A DNA stretch of 64,000 nt from Symsagittifera roscoffensis (GCF_963678635.1 NC_087065.1:69070956-69134955); one strand, 5' to 3'; positions 23,078 through 34,419 are shown, numbered from the stretch's first letter. Numbers and translations are program-made. Notes: generated by a model from the letters alone, not told the origin.

Positions 23078-23296
23078 TCACCACTGAAAACCCCTTTTAA
23101 ACTTACTTAAAATCTTACACTTTTTTCTTTCAATTTTTTCACAAATTTTCGAATTGGCTTCAATGGGCAGTGGACAATCATGGTTTCCTTTTAGTATACG
23201 ATCAATTATCAATAAGTCGTGGTTTCTAAGATTCGCAAGGACATATGAAAGCGTACCTAAACTGCCCAGGAACAATCTGTCACTCTTGTTTCCCAC
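23078..23296 (-). pseudogene. possible exon or decayed coding fragment
   Basis: A minus-strand frame of 72 codons with SDRLFLGSLGTLSYVLANL and NHDCPLPIEANSKICEKI, followed by a donor-like AA|GTAAGT near 23107. GC content rises above the surroundings. The upstream boundary lacks a pyrimidine tract. Not recognised; it may be a fragment of an old gene inside the plus-strand intron. Confidence 0.3.
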
Positions 23297-23369
23297 ACTT
23301 CAGCAATCCAGACTTAATTATTTTGTTGGTGAAAGCTTTTTTAATTTAGACTCGTCTTGTTGTATCTAG

Positions 23370-23566
23370 AAATTTTACGTGGTACCACTATTGCAGCGGA
23401 AATTGGTCAAGCTGTGGTAGATTTAACGCTAGAAGTCAAAAGAAAGTGGCAGGTGATCAATGACATAAGAGAACACCTCAACGCTAAGCTACGCGCTTCA
23501 ATTCCGTTTCCCAATTTTGACTGGATATTCACTTTTCTTATTTTGACGGGAAGGTTTTTTATTTGA
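23370..23566 (+). pseudogene. possible exon or decayed coding fragment
   Basis: After an acceptor-like TTGTATCTAG the plus strand reads in one frame through GTTIAAEIGQAVVDLTLEV and WQVINDIREHLNAKL to a stop at 23566. A donor-like GGCAG|GTGATC lies at 23452. Entry phase 1 and exit phase 0 equal those of exon 25813-25988, so an alternative exon is formally possible. The peptide is not membrane-like and would not fit that protein. Unrecognised. Confidence 0.3.
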
Positions 23567-24660
23567 TTTTAGAATATAAACTTTGGCCATTTGAAAGTAA
23601 GAAACTGAAATTCTGACCAACAATATAAATAGTGAGGCTGAGAACCTTTAATTGTTCCTTTTTGGGGTTTTGATACAAATAATGTCTCACGAAAATTTGG
23701 GGGAAATTTTGGAAAACTTTCTTCCAAAACTGCTAAGTAAGTTTCGAAGGCTACAAGACTTTGCATCATTTCTCCACAACTAGTTTTGATTTGTTTTATT
23801 TTTATTCTTTAAGCCACAGTTCGTTTCTGATGTTTTTTGCAAATAATAATATATATTGCATGCACTACAAATGATAAAAAGTCAAGCCTCCTTAGTTTTT
23901 CCAGAGACTGACTTACAGTGGATTGTTTTTGTTTCTTATAACCAAGTAGTGTCCCTGGATAACTTTGATTGATTGCGAGTGTTCAATTCTCAACCAAAAG
24001 AAATTAATGCTGTCCGTTTTTAGTACAATTTTCTGAGAAACTCAGAGTTTTTTTCAACTCAGTGTTTTTTACGCGAAATTTTTCTCAACCGGCTTTTTCT
24101 ACAATTTTTTCAACCGGCTTTTTCTTCAAACATATATTTATGCGCTAATATCAAAACAATTTTTTTGTACAGCTACATGGGTTTGAGTTTTGGCGTTAAA
24201 GAAGTTTGCGTATAATTTTTATTCTGAATATTTAAAATATTTTTTTTTATGATTTTTGCGACTATTCGGAAAACTCAAATTCTCAAAAAATGGGAAAAAA
24301 TTTGTTAAAAAATCCTTGTATTGGAGCCTGAAAGTAGTTGAATACAAAAAGTTTTGCTTATTTTTATTTAACCATTAATAACAACATAGTGATGTTTTTG
24401 TTTGTTTTATTATTAAATTTCAATTTTAGATTTTAATCATTTTTCTGAATACAATTACCTACAATGAAAAAAATATCATTGCATCAAAACCTGCAAGTTA
24501 TGGATTACAAATCTATATTGCTTCCTGTCTATAAACCGATAAGCACAGCAGAAGAATGTTTTTGATAGTTTCGATTTTTAAAAAAAAACGCTCAAATATA
24601 ACATCTTGTTGTTTGACAAAATCAATTTGATATCTGCTAAAATTCAACATTTTTCAAAGG

Positions 24661-24933
24661 TTATCGAGGTGTTTCATCAGCAGTTGGCTGGCTAAGTAAT
24701 TTAAACACTGGCAAAAAAACGTATTCATCTGCATCAAATATCCAAGAAAAGCAATAAAATAAATAGGCTAAACAAATTCTTTTGTTGTAAAATTGGCAGA
24801 GATTATGTTTCGCCAAATGGTACAAATAATAATTGGCACACGTTAGGTCTAGATGCTGCACACCTAAGTTTATCCAAAAATGCCATAGAGCTGTCAGTTT
24901 TGCTGTGTTACGGGAGTGGAATAACAAAAACAA
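24661..24933 (-). other. unassigned 90-codon frame
   Basis: A minus-strand frame ending LLSQPTADETPR, preceded by an acceptor-like TTTGATGCAG inside it. It is AT-rich and has many Tyr, Phe and Leu, so chance is a fair explanation. Confidence 0.2.
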
Positions 24934-25812
24934 ACCAATTCTAATTTTTTACATAGAAAAAATTTTTCTCCTATAATAAAAAAAAACTCAGTGAACGGTC
25001 TGAAAATTGTTTTTTTGATGGGTTTAAAATGTGGCAAATTACTTCACACTTCTCTAATGATAGTTTGCATTCTGTGTAAGTAATTTCTTCATCTTCAGGT
25101 ATTCAAGTATTCAAATTCGTCCTCAATGTTCAAACGAGACTTGATTTGTTTACCAAACAAAGAGCCTTCAGCCTTTGATAATACTTTTTTATCTATATAT
25201 TTTTTGCAGATGAAACTTACCCCCTTCTTTCTTATTTCAAGCAAAAAAAAATCAAAATAATAAGTTTTTGCAAAGGTGTCTTGCAGAGGACTGAAATGCC
25301 GTTCTTAGTCAATCTTTGGCGGTTTTGATATTTTTCTATATTTTTGTTCGTTCCCTCTTCTCTCAATTTTACTTGGCAAGTAAACAGTTTCGATGAATCT
25401 GGATGCACCACTGAGTTGGTAAGTCAGAGCAATTAAGACTCCGCCGCTCAGTCGAGAGGTCAGTGTTTCGAGACTCACCAAGACCAGTGTTCGTTCCCTA
25501 CGTGCGACCCCACAGCTATCAACTCAGAACAATAACCGAAAAAAAAACATTTATCAAGTTTGTAAGTAGTAGCACTACAAGGCTCTTTGCGAATAAATGG
25601 TGCTTGAAGAACAAATTGGGGCCTTGTGGGTAAGGGGGGATTTGTCTCTTTTACAGTGCGACCGTAACTTCCGCACTTATCTCAAATTAGAATATAAGCA
25701 TGTCTGCTGTTAAAAAACGCGCTTCTTCTTTGATAAAACCATAATCACGTCCTATCATAAACTTTTACTATTTTATGAGTACAATTTGCACCGTTGTATT
25801 ATTCCATCACAG

Positions 25813-25988
25813 GTATTGTGCTCGTCGGACTGGCTGGGCTCTATCTGGGCCCCAAGTGTGTGAACAACCCGGGCAAGCCCCATTCTATCTGTGTGCTAGT
25901 CAGGTCCAGCCAAGTGGGCGGGGCCCTCATTGCTCTGGGCGTCACCATTTCCGGAGTATTCGCACTCATCTGCGCAATTGAAATACAA
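25813..25988 (+). CDS. two-membrane-segment host protein, exon (second)
   Basis: A 176-base exon between CATCACAG and the donor GTAAGT. It takes one base from the previous exon and exits in phase 0. It completes the first membrane segment (IVLVGLAGLYLG), then a short loop with two cysteines (PKCVNNPGKPHSIC), then a second hydrophobic segment (GGALIALGVTISGVFALICA). GC content is about 56%, against about 33% in the surroundings. The short loop suggests a hairpin with both ends on the same side, or half of a four-pass protein whose other half lies upstream. Family not recognised. Confidence 0.85.
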
Positions 25989-26293
25989 GTAAGTTTTTAT
26001 GATACTTTGTACATTTTAAGCCATCTACCACTGCAAAAAAGTAGCAAAAAGTAGACAGTCATAAAGTAGACAAAATCGTGAGCCAATCATAATCGAGATG
26101 ACAAAACAAACAGACGAAATATTTTATTTTCTCGATTCTAGTTGGCTATTGACTTTGTCTACTTTATGACTGTCTACGTTTTGACCGCACTCCAAAAAAC
26201 ATCTGCCGTTGGGATTCCGTTGTTTGCTAAGTTCTATCTCATCGTACGAGTAGAGTTCTTTTTCTTTAGTTGGTACCAGAAAAGGGTTTATCT

Positions 26294-26312
26294 GGGGGGG
26301 GGGGGGGGGGGG
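26294..26312. repeat. poly-G run
   Basis: 19 consecutive G followed by further G-rich sequence to about 26327. Such runs recur in this window and could form quadruplexes or sequencing length errors. Confidence 0.8.
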
Positions 26313-26596
26313 AAGGGGGGGAGGGACCTGACCCCTCCACGACCCCTTCCGTACTATTTTACGACTTTCGTCTTAGCTGACCGATCCTTAAATTTCAATT
26401 TTTCCAGGTTTTTCCATTATATATGAACTTTGCACCATAAGAATTTTTACAGCAACTATGAAAATAGAAACTTTGAAATGTGGGAAGAAAATAAAAAAGA
26501 AACCATTTTTTGAAAATCTCCCTGCTCGAGACAATATAAATTCGGCGCCTGGTAGGTAGGTACCGGGAGAGATTGTTGACAAAATCTCCTCCTCAA

Positions 26597-26837
26597 GGGT
26601 GGATCTAGAATTTTCTCGAGGGAGGGGGGATTTTCAAAAATTTTGTCTACTTTTTTTAGGTCGTCCAAAATGATTTTTCGAGCTCTCCCAATGTTATAGG
26701 AAGACCTTGTTTAGGCCAAATTTTTTGCGCCGCAGGCAAAATTCTGAAAAAACATTTCAAAAAAAGGTGTTTTAAGGCACTTTGTGGAAAATTTTGACAA
26801 AAAAAAATTGCGTTTTTTTTGGCGCGCGCTCCCCCCT
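26597..26837 (+). repeat. left half of a SINE-like repeat split by element 2
   Basis: GGTGGATCTAGAATTTTCTCGAG to GCGCGCTCCCCCCT matches the first half of 40087-40210. The second half continues after the element at 38639. 26833-26837 (CCCCT) is the target duplication. A copy of most of it, 31172-31365, lies at the junction of the tandem duplication. Confidence 0.75.
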
Positions 26838-27188
26838 TGTTATACCCTCGACCGTTAGGTGAGGCATAATCTATGTTAGTTCTGTGTTAGTGAGAACTAC
26901 GCTGTGTGTTGGTTGAGAATTAAACAAATAAAAGAACAACTTAAATTCAACGTTCTATGTTTAAGTCTGGCTGACACTGTCCTCGAATCATTTGAGAGAC
27001 AGTGCCTTATAAGTACTAGTAAATATGTGATTACGTATAAATAGGTACTTATTTAATCATCAGACTTCTATAGGTTAATTAATTTACTCTAAGTCTATGA
27101 CATACTAAAGTTACCAACTGGTTATGTTAGCACCTGAACTGGCTTGATCAATACTGGATGTTTTGCTATAATATCTGTACGGATAACA
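26838..27188 (-). repeat. 3' LTR of element 2 (outer copy)
   Basis: 351 bp. The plus strand runs TGTTATACCC to GTACGGATAACA. It is followed by the purine tract at 27189-27197 (minus AAGAGGGGAA). Nearly identical to 31366-31716. Confidence 0.9.
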
Positions 27189-27238
27189 TTCCCCTCTTTT
27201 TGATAAATTGAGTCTATCAATTTAGTATGTCCCCACAA

Positions 27239-27997
27239 TTATATGTCCTCCTCCTGCTGGTCCTCGTTGACCTTTCCTATCATCGCAGTTGTGTGCTGAT
27301 TATCACTGATAGTTGTTGTCGGTGAGTGTTGTTTGCTCGGTTTTTGAGATATTTGTTCCTTTTCTCTTTGAAAGGACATGGAATTGCCTCTAATTGGGCT
27401 GATTGAATGCAGGAAAATCATAGCATCCTCGAATTCTTTACTAAACGAATCTTCCGTTGTTCTTGGTTTGTCAAGGATGTAACGCGAGCCTGTAGTTCTG
27501 GGTGGTGAGTTATCCGCTTGGACCGTTTCTCGGGCGTTTTCAGGCGTATCACTATTCATGTGGACCTCAGTGCACAAGATATCTTCGGATGTTTGTGACA
27601 ATGGTGATGGAAATGCCGCAGGGTCATCGGCCACCGTGGTTGGTCTGTTGTCTATTTCTGTGGGGTTGTTTGATTCATTCGCTGTAGTCCCAGCATTGTT
27701 CGAATCCTGAATCATTGCCACCGTAATTAATGTCTCCGTGTTAATCGAGATGTTTCCAATGGGGATAGCGTTTCCGAATTTCTCCGCCAGTGTACTTTTT
27801 TTTGTTCTCGTTGAACGCCGGATTTCAGGTGAGTGTGCTTCCGGTGTGGCTTTGAGGTCAATTCTTTTGGCGGAAGGTTGTTTATCCGGTGATGGGGTTT
27901 TGTGGTTTAGATCGGTATCCGACGAGAGTGAGATTGAGGTGTCGCATTCGAACTGGATCTTAGTGAGATCGACTTTTGATTTCTTTTTAGGGCTCAT
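27239..27997 (-). CDS. extra 3' ORF of element 2, intact copy
   Basis: A 252-codon frame between integrase and the 3' LTR, starting MSPKKKSKVDLTKIQFE. It is rich in Ser, Thr, Asp, Glu and Pro, with basic patches (RRSTRTKKS) and no membrane segment. It looks disordered. No catalytic motif is visible. It could be a separate small protein or the last part of a long integrase tail, since element 1 also has a Ser/Thr-rich end. The second copy at 31767-32524 has lost one T in an eight-T run and is frameshifted. Function unknown. Confidence 0.6.
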   Translation of the reverse strand: MSPKKKSKVDLTKIQFECDTSISLSSDTDLNHKTPSPDKQPSAKRIDLKATPEAHSPEIRRSTRTKKSTLAEKFGNAIPIGNISINTETLITVAMIQDSNNAGTTANESNNPTEIDNRPTTVADDPAAFPSPLSQTSEDILCTEVHMNSDTPENARETVQADNSPPRTTGSRYILDKPRTTEDSFSKEFEDAMIFLHSISPIRGNSMSFQREKEQISQKPSKQHSPTTTISDNQHTTAMIGKVNEDQQEEDI

Positions 27998-28184
27998 TTA
28001 CCTTGCGGTATTGTTTTTGGGAGACGTTGTGTGGACGGTTCGCTTTTGTTACGTTTGTCCCGGGCGTTCAGTTTTCCTTTAGCTGTAAAAGGTTTCAACA
28101 GTTTTTGGGGTCCAAGAGCTCTTCGGTTCAACGTATGTTGAATGATTTCTTGCGTTGTTTTTGGTGGTGGTCTTTTCGGACTTG

Positions 28185-28727
28185 TTACTGCTTTTCCTCC
28201 TTGTGTCTCGTTGATAGGTGTCTTTTTTCTGAAACATGCGGTTTGGCTCTTGGTAGGTGTTTATAGGCCACGAAATCCTTTAGTGCCGCTGGTCTACACT
28301 TTCCATAGACCCTTGGGTCTGGTATGAACGCGAGACCATCATGCCTAATTACTCTAGGTTGTTTGCCATCCTCCCTTATCCACGCAGTATGCGGAGAGCA
28401 ATTTATTATTGCACCATTTTCAATTATTTTGAATTGTGCCCCAAATGTCCCCAGATTTTTAGATTTCCTGGCAAAATTTTCCGTTTTTCTAGCAATTTGT
28501 TCGAGGCTGAGTCCTGTTTTAGAATCTATCGTATGGGCTGGACCTTTGAAACGATCTTTATGGAATAGTAACGGTGCCCTTTGTAAATTTTGTTTTTCTT
28601 GTCGTGTTAAAAGTCTTATGGGTTTACGTGTCCTTAAGTTTTCGAAATCGTTAGTTTTTTCTTTTAGAAAAGATTCCTTGAGTGACTTAGTTTCGTACGG
28701 TTTTATTTGACATAGGTAGGTGCGCAC
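28185..28727 (-). CDS. integrase C-terminal module of element 2, copy 1
   Basis: A 180-codon frame starting MRTYLCQIKPYETKSL. It overlaps the integrase frame by 41 bases in another frame. The middle contains RAPLLFHKDRFKGPAHTID and later VIRHDGLAFIPDPRVYG, spaced like the beta-barrel that follows Ty3 integrase cores. The frame change at 28687-28727 may be a programmed or accidental shift. The same arrangement is in copy 2 (32712-33254), so it predates the duplication. Confidence 0.6.
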   Translation of the reverse strand: MRTYLCQIKPYETKSLKESFLKEKTNDFENLRTRKPIRLLTRQEKQNLQRAPLLFHKDRFKGPAHTIDSKTGLSLEQIARKTENFARKSKNLGTFGAQFKIIENGAIINCSPHTAWIREDGKQPRVIRHDGLAFIPDPRVYGKCRPAALKDFVAYKHLPRAKPHVSEKRHLSTRHKEEKQ

Positions 28728-29790
28728 CTAATGGGAATTTTTGGAGTAGTCTCCTGTCGAACTCCTCATCGCTGTCATCCAGGGTAATTGCATCCGTGTT
28801 TGGAAAAGTATCCTGTTGGTTTTTTGCGCGTTGTTTGCCCGAGTTGGTTGTTGTGCGTGGAGGGACCTCAATTGTGTTCTGTTCTACGTTGTTTTGTGCG
28901 GGTGGTACAGGATTGAAGATATGTTCGGGTACGTATTGGTGGTGCGATGTGGGTTTGCCTTGGTGCTTGAATTTTAGGTCCAGTTCATCCTCGCTATTCA
29001 CCTCTCCGTTCCACATGGTTTCCGCCGACAGCGCGGTCTTAGAAAGCACTTTTTCATCTAAACATGACAGTTTAGTGTTTTCCCACGAAATATTTGAGGA
29101 TTTAGGCGACGTGCTGAGGTTACTTAGTGGTGTATTAGCTCTTCTACCATAGTGAGCTTCGAAGGGTGTAACCTTAGTAGATGCGTTAGGGGTAATGCGG
29201 AGTGTTTTTATTAATTCAGCCACGTCTGATGCTAATTTGTATGGTTGATTTGATTTATCGATTTTCATAATTGCTAATCGTGATTTTAAGGTTCGGATGA
29301 GCCTTTCGACCATACCCATAGCTCTGTGGTCGTCCACTGGTGCGAAAATCAGTTTTACATTATTAGTTTTACAATACATGAGGAAGTTTTTGGCCCTGAA
29401 ACCTTGTGCCTGGTCACATCTGATCGCTCGTGGTACGCCTTGGTTTACTATGTGATTTTGCATAAATCGGATGATTGTATCCGCTTTGTTATTAGGTACG
29501 ACTTTTGCGTGTGGGAAACGTGAGAAACGGTCGACACCCACCAATATGTAAACCTCTTTATCGTTTTCATCAGGTAGGGGCCCCGCAAAATCCAATTGAA
29601 TTTCTTCGTTTGGTTCTACCACCGCATCCAATGTTGTGTAGTGTTGTTTACCCGAGATTACTTTAAAGTTCTTACCCTTTTCACGGCAGTTTTTGCATTT
29701 TTGGGCAGTTGCTACAATATCGCGATGTAAATACGGGTAACCACACATGTTTCGCCGCTTCTAGCATTCCCCCTTGTCCTGGATGTGTAA
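28687..29790 (-). pseudogene. integrase of element 2, copy 1
   Basis: The HHCC part is split. LTHPGQGGM lies in one frame (about 29780) and YLHRDIVATAQKCKNCREKG in the next (from 29748). The core has LDFAGPL, IRCDQAQGF and AMGMVERLIRTLK, so D, D and E are all present. The frame is open for 353 codons. One frameshift near 29750 separates the zinc module from the core. Copy 2 at 33214-34320 has the same lesion. Confidence 0.85.
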
Positions 29791-29889
29791 GGTGTAGTGC
29801 ATCCATAAGTGTGGGTCTTAACTGCTTTGGTATAACGACTCTGTCGTTGTATAGAAGGATATTTTCTCTGACGGACAGGCGGTGTCTTA

Positions 29890-30730
29890 CATTATAAAAC
29901 TAAGGGCCATAGCAATCCTTAATGTTGTCCCATTTCTGTTGTTTAACCATGTTTAGGAGCGGCGATAAATTTGGGTCTCGTCTAGTTGCGGCTGCTAAAA
30001 AGCTTACGTCCATCACTTTTCGTAAGTTTTTGCGGAACATCGGGGTGTCCTCTTCCTCTATGCTGGCGGTTGTTTGACATTCAGTGTCCTGTCCGGTTGA
30101 GCGGTCCTCTTCAGTCTGCGTCTGGCACTCTGTGTCCGGTGTTTCCGCTAATGCCAGAGTCTGACAAATTGCATCGACCCGGTCGTTATCAACTCTTCTG
30201 ACTGTAAGGCTCTCCGTTGACGGTATAACTTGGTGTTTTACGTCACTGATTGTGAGTTCTGGCGGTGGTCATTTTGAGAGAAATTCATTAAAGGACAAGT
30301 AATTTATAGGGGAAAAAGTAAGTTGGGTCTGTACACCACTGTGAGCTTTATGCGTAATTCGTCGAAACGGAGGTAATGCCATGCCTTGCTGCAATTGCCT
30401 ATTTATGATTGAAATTTGATTGAATTCCGAATTTTGTTTGGAATTTGGTTTCAATGAGAAGCGACTTGATTCAAACACTTGACTACGAACAGTGAATGCA
30501 GTTTGTGTGTGAACCGAATTTGAACGTGCGAAATTTTCTTTCCACTCTTTGGTGCTTAGATAATTAATCGATTTAACATTATTCAAGGATAGGATATTAC
30601 TGCTGCTATATTGGAACTCTACGCATTTGACGAAGTCATCGATTAATGCTACGACAAATTGTTCATCCCAGTACGCCGGGGGTTGTGGTTTCCCGACCGG
30701 GTGTCGTGAAATGTAGTCAATGAGACCCAT
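29890..30730 (-). pseudogene. connector between RNase H and integrase, copy 1
   Basis: The frame 30730-30269 starts just after the RNase H tether (MGLIDYISRHPVGKPQPP) and continues through a Ser/Gln-rich linker. After a stop at 30269 the reading goes on to about 29890. No known domain is visible in the linker. Confidence 0.55.
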
Positions 30731-31165
30731 TTCACTACCGGCCAGATGCTGTATATCGAATTCAAATGGAATGAGTCGATCAATCCATCTGGTTAACTTA
30801 CTTTGGTAGATTTTGTTGCCCCGATTACTTTTTAGGGCACTTACTAATGCTTGATGGTCCGTTATCAGAGTAAAACGTCTACCGTATAGTTAATACTTGA
30901 AATGCTCAATGGCCCACACTACGGCCAAAAGCTCGAGTTCGTTTACCGAGTATTTTTGTTCGCATGAATTTATGAACCTTGATGCATACGCAATGGTTGC
31001 CCAACCATCTGGTGTATCTTGTTCAAGAGCCGCGCCTACTCTTTCGCGGCTCGCGTCACAAACAATGCGAGTTTCCCTGTCACTTACGAAGTTTCTGTTT
31101 TCCGTAATATTTTTAACGGCATTAAGAATGTTTTTGAACGCTGTTCCGTTTTCATCGCTCTAATG
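30731..31165 (-). pseudogene. RNase H of element 2, copy 1 (truncated by duplication)
   Basis: The minus strand encodes IVCDASRERVGAALEQD (first Asp), KYSVNELELL (Glu) and LITDHQALVSAL (Asp), then a tether. A TAA at about 30890 interrupts it. At 31165 the sequence jumps to host flank, which is the duplication junction, so this copy has no RT upstream of it. Confidence 0.8.
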
Positions 31166-31171
31166 AAAATT
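31166..31171. other. tandem-duplication junction with 6-base microhomology
   Basis: AAAATT is shared by the left source (26637-26642), the right source (35693-35698) and the junction. Left of it the sequence is element 2 RNase H; right of it is the host flank seen at 26643. Confidence 0.85.
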
Positions 31172-31365
31172 TTGTCTACTTTTTTTAGGTCGTCCAAAAT
31201 GATTTTTCGAGCTCTCCCAATGTTATAGGAAGACCTTGTTTAGGCCAAATTTTTTGCGCCGCAGGCAAAATTCTGAAAAAACATTTCAAAAAAAGGTGTT
31301 TTAAGGCACTTTGTGGAAAATTTTGACAAAAAAAATTGCGTTTTTTTTGGCGCGCGCTCCCCCCT

Positions 31366-31716
31366 TGTTATACCCTCGACCGTTAGGTGAGGCATAATCT
31401 ATGTTAGTTCTGTGTTAGTGAGAACTACGCTGTGTGTTGGTTGAGAATTAAACAAATAAAAGAACAACTTAAATTCAACGTTCTATGTTTAAGTCTGGCT
31501 GACACTGTCCTCGAATCATTTGAGAGACAGTGCCTTATAAGTACTAGTAAATATGTGATTACGTATAAATAGGTACTTATTAAATCATCAGACTTCTATA
31601 GGTTAATTAATTTACTCTAAGTCTATGACATACTAAAGTTACCAACTGGTTATGTTAGCACCTGAACTGGCTTGATCAATACTGGATGTTTTGCTATAAT
31701 ATCTGTACGGATAACA
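31366..31716 (-). repeat. internal 3' LTR copy of element 2
   Basis: 351 bp, nearly identical to 26838-27188 (one visible difference, TTATTTAAT against TTATTAAAT). It lies between the duplicated units. It is a true duplicate and not an insertion, because the flank before it (31172-31365) is also copied. Confidence 0.9.
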
Positions 31717-31766
31717 TTCCCCTCTTTTTGATAAATTGAGTCTATCAATTTAGTATGTCCCCACAA

Positions 31767-32524
31767 TTATATGTCCTCCTCCTGCTGGTCCTCGTTGACC
31801 TTTCCTATCATCGCAGTTGTGTGCTGATTATCACTGATAGTTGTTGTCGGTGAGTGTTGTTTGCTCGGTTTTTGAGATATTTGTTCCTTTTCTCTTTGAA
31901 AGGACATGGAATTGCCTCTAATTGGGCTGATTGAATGCAGGAAAATCATAGCATCCTCGAATTCTTTACTAAACGAATCTTCCGTTGTTCTTGGTTTGTC
32001 AAGGATGTAACGCGAGCCTGTAGTTCTGGGTGGTGAGTTATCCGCGTGGACCGTTTCTCGGGCGTTTTCAGGCGTATCACTATTCATGTGGACCTCAGTG
32101 CACAAGATATCTTCGGATGTTTGTGACAATGGTGATGGAAATGCCGCAGGGTCATCGGCCACCGTGGTTGGTCTGTTGTCTATTTCTGTGGGGTTGTTTG
32201 ATTCATTCGCTGTAGTCCCAGCATTGTTCGAATCCTGAATCATTGCCACCGTAATTAATGTCTCCGTGTTAATCGAGATGTTTCCAATGGGGATAGCGTT
32301 TCCGAATTTCTCCGCCAGTGTACTTTTTTTGTTCTCGTTGAACGCCGGATTTCAGGTGAGTGTGCTTCCGGTGTGGCTTTGAGGTCAATTCTTTTGGCGG
32401 AAGGTTGTTTATCCGGTGATGGGGTTTTGTGGTTTAGATCGGTATCCGACGAGAGTGAGATTGAGGTGTCGCATTCGAACTGGATCTTAGTGAGATCGAC
32501 TTTTGATTTCTTTTTAGAGCTCAT
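31767..32524 (-). pseudogene. extra 3' ORF of element 2, frameshifted copy
   Basis: The counterpart of 27239-27997. It starts MSSKKKSKVDLTK at 32524. A run of seven T near 32324 has one base fewer than the other copy, so the frame closes at 32255, and the remainder is open from 32249 to 31767. Confidence 0.8.
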
Positions 32525-32711
32525 TTACCTTGCGGTATTGTTTTTGGGAGACGTTGTGTGGACGGTTCGCTTTTGTTACGTTTGTCCCGGGCGTTCAGTT
32601 TTCCTTTAGCTGTAAAAGGTTTCAACAGTTTTTGGGGTCCAAGAGCTCTTCGGTTCAACGTATGTTGAATGATTTCTTGCGTTGTTTTTGGTGGTGGTCT
32701 TTTCGGACTTG

Positions 32712-33254
32712 TTACTGCTTTTCCTCCTTGTGTCTCGTTGATAGGTGTCTTTTTTCTGAAACATGCGGTTTGGCTCTTGGTAGGTGTTTATAGGCCACGA
32801 AATCCTTTAGTGCCGCTGGTCTACACTTTCCATAGACCCTTGGGTCTGGTATGAACGCGAGACCATCATGCCTAATTACTCTAGGTTGTTTGCCATCCTC
32901 CCTTATCCACGCAGTATGCGGAGAGCAATTTATTATTGCACCATTTTCAATTATTTTGAATTGTGCCCCAAATGTCCCCGGATTTTTAGATTTCCTGGCA
33001 AAATTTTCCGTTTTTCTTGCAATTTGTTCGAGGCTGAGTCCTGTTTTAGAATCTATCGTATGGGCTGGACCTTTGAAACGATCTTTATGGAATAGTAACG
33101 GTGCCCTTTGTAAATTTTGTTTTTCTTGTCGTGTTAAAAGTCTTATGGGTTTACGTGTCCTTAAGTTTTCGAAATCGTTAGTTTTTTCTTTTAGAAAAGA
33201 TTCCTTGAGTGACTTAGTTTCGTACGGTTTTATTTGACATAGGTAGGTGCGCAC
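32712..33254 (-). CDS. integrase C-terminal module of element 2, copy 2
   Basis: 180 codons, identical to 28185-28727 except for an occasional residue (NPGTFG for NLGTFG). It has the same frame overlap with integrase. Confidence 0.6.
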   Translation of the reverse strand: MRTYLCQIKPYETKSLKESFLKEKTNDFENLRTRKPIRLLTRQEKQNLQRAPLLFHKDRFKGPAHTIDSKTGLSLEQIARKTENFARKSKNPGTFGAQFKIIENGAIINCSPHTAWIREDGKQPRVIRHDGLAFIPDPRVYGKCRPAALKDFVAYKHLPRAKPHVSEKRHLSTRHKEEKQ

Positions 33255-34320
33255 CTAATGGGAATTTTTGGAGTAGTCTCCTGTCGAACTCCTCATCGCT
33301 GTCATCCAGGGTAATTGCATCCGTGTTTGGAAAAGTATCCTGTTGGTTTTTTGCGCGTTGTTTGCCCGAGTTGGTTGTTGTGCGTGGAGGGACCTCAATT
33401 GTGTTCTGTTCTACGTTGTTTTGTGCGGGTGGTACAGGATTGAAGATATGTTCGGGTACGTATTGGTGGTGCGATGTGGGTTTGCCTTGGTGCTTGAATT
33501 TTAGGTCCAGTTCATCCTCGCTATTCACCTCTCCGTTCCACATGGTTTCCGCCGACAGCGCGGTCTTAGAAAGCACTTTTTCATCTAAACATGACAGTTT
33601 AGTGTTTTCCCACGAAATATTTGAGGATTTAGGCGACGTGCTGAGGTTACTTAGTGGTGTATTAGCTCTTCTACCATAGTGAGCTTCGAAGGGTGTAACC
33701 TTAGTAGATGCGTTAGGGGTAATGCGGAGTGTTTTTATTAATTCAGCCACGTCTGATGCTAATTTGTATGGTTGATTTGATTTATCGATTTTCATAATTG
33801 CTAATCGTGATTTTAAGGTTCGGATGAGCCTTTCGACCATACCCATAGCTCTGTGGTCGTCCACTGGTGCGAAAATCAGTTTTACATTATTAGTTTTACA
33901 ATACATGAGGAAGTTTTTGGCCCTGAAACCTTGTGCCTGGTCACATCTGATCGCTCGTGGTACGCCTTGGTTTACTATGTGATTTTGCATAAATCGGATG
34001 ATTGTATCCGCTTTGTTATTAGGTACGACTTTTGCGTGTGGGAAACGTGAGAAACGGTCGACACCCACCAATATGTAAACCTCTTTATCGTTTTCATCAG
34101 GTAGGGGCCCCGCAAAATCCAATTGAATTTCTTCGTTTGGTTCTACCACCGCATCCAATGTTGTGTAGTGTTGTTTACCCGAGATTACTTTAAAGTTCTT
34201 ACCCTTTTCACGGCAGTTTTTGCATTTTTGGGCAGTTGCTACAATATCGCGATGTAAATACGGGTAACCACACATGTTTCGCCGCTTCTAGCATTCCCCC
34301 TTGTCCCGGATGTGTAAGGT
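33214..34320 (-). pseudogene. integrase of element 2, copy 2
   Basis: The same content as 28687-29790: zinc module in the first frame (HLTHPGQGGM), core in the next with LDFAGPL, IRCDQAQGF and GMVERLIRTLK. This copy lies in the original element, downstream of RT. Confidence 0.85.
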
Positions 34321-34419
34321 GTAGTGCATCCATAAGTGTGGGTCTTAACTGCTTTGGGATAACGACTCTGTCGTTGTATAGAAGGATATTTTCTCTGACG
34401 GACAGGCGGTGTCTTACAT

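Larger units (their letters stand above)
22100..25812 (+). other. intron 1 of the two-membrane-segment gene
   Basis: 3.7 kb bounded by GTAAGT and CATCACAG. It is AT-rich with several copies of a GCTTATCATA motif (22265-22310). A few frames inside look protein-like (see 23078-23296 and 23370-23566), but none is proven. Confidence 0.65.

Noticed and set aside
25440..25520. tRNA-like A and B boxes (GCTCAGTCGAGAGG, GTTTCGAGACTC)
   Set aside because: The boxes are only about ten bases apart, too close for a tRNA or a normal SINE promoter.
26142..26426. A 94-codon ORF after the second exon of the host gene
   Set aside because: It runs through a poly-G tract and past a perfect donor site, and the exon at 39108 continues the protein in phase.
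27502..28710. Plus-strand ORFs opposite the element 2 integrase tail and 3' ORF
   Set aside because: Antisense shadows of element 2 genes, with no motif. The identical set at 32030-33237 comes from the duplication.
31366..31716. A solo LTR of element 2
   Set aside because: The host flank before it and the element sequence after it are both copied from 26639 onward, so it is part of the tandem duplication.
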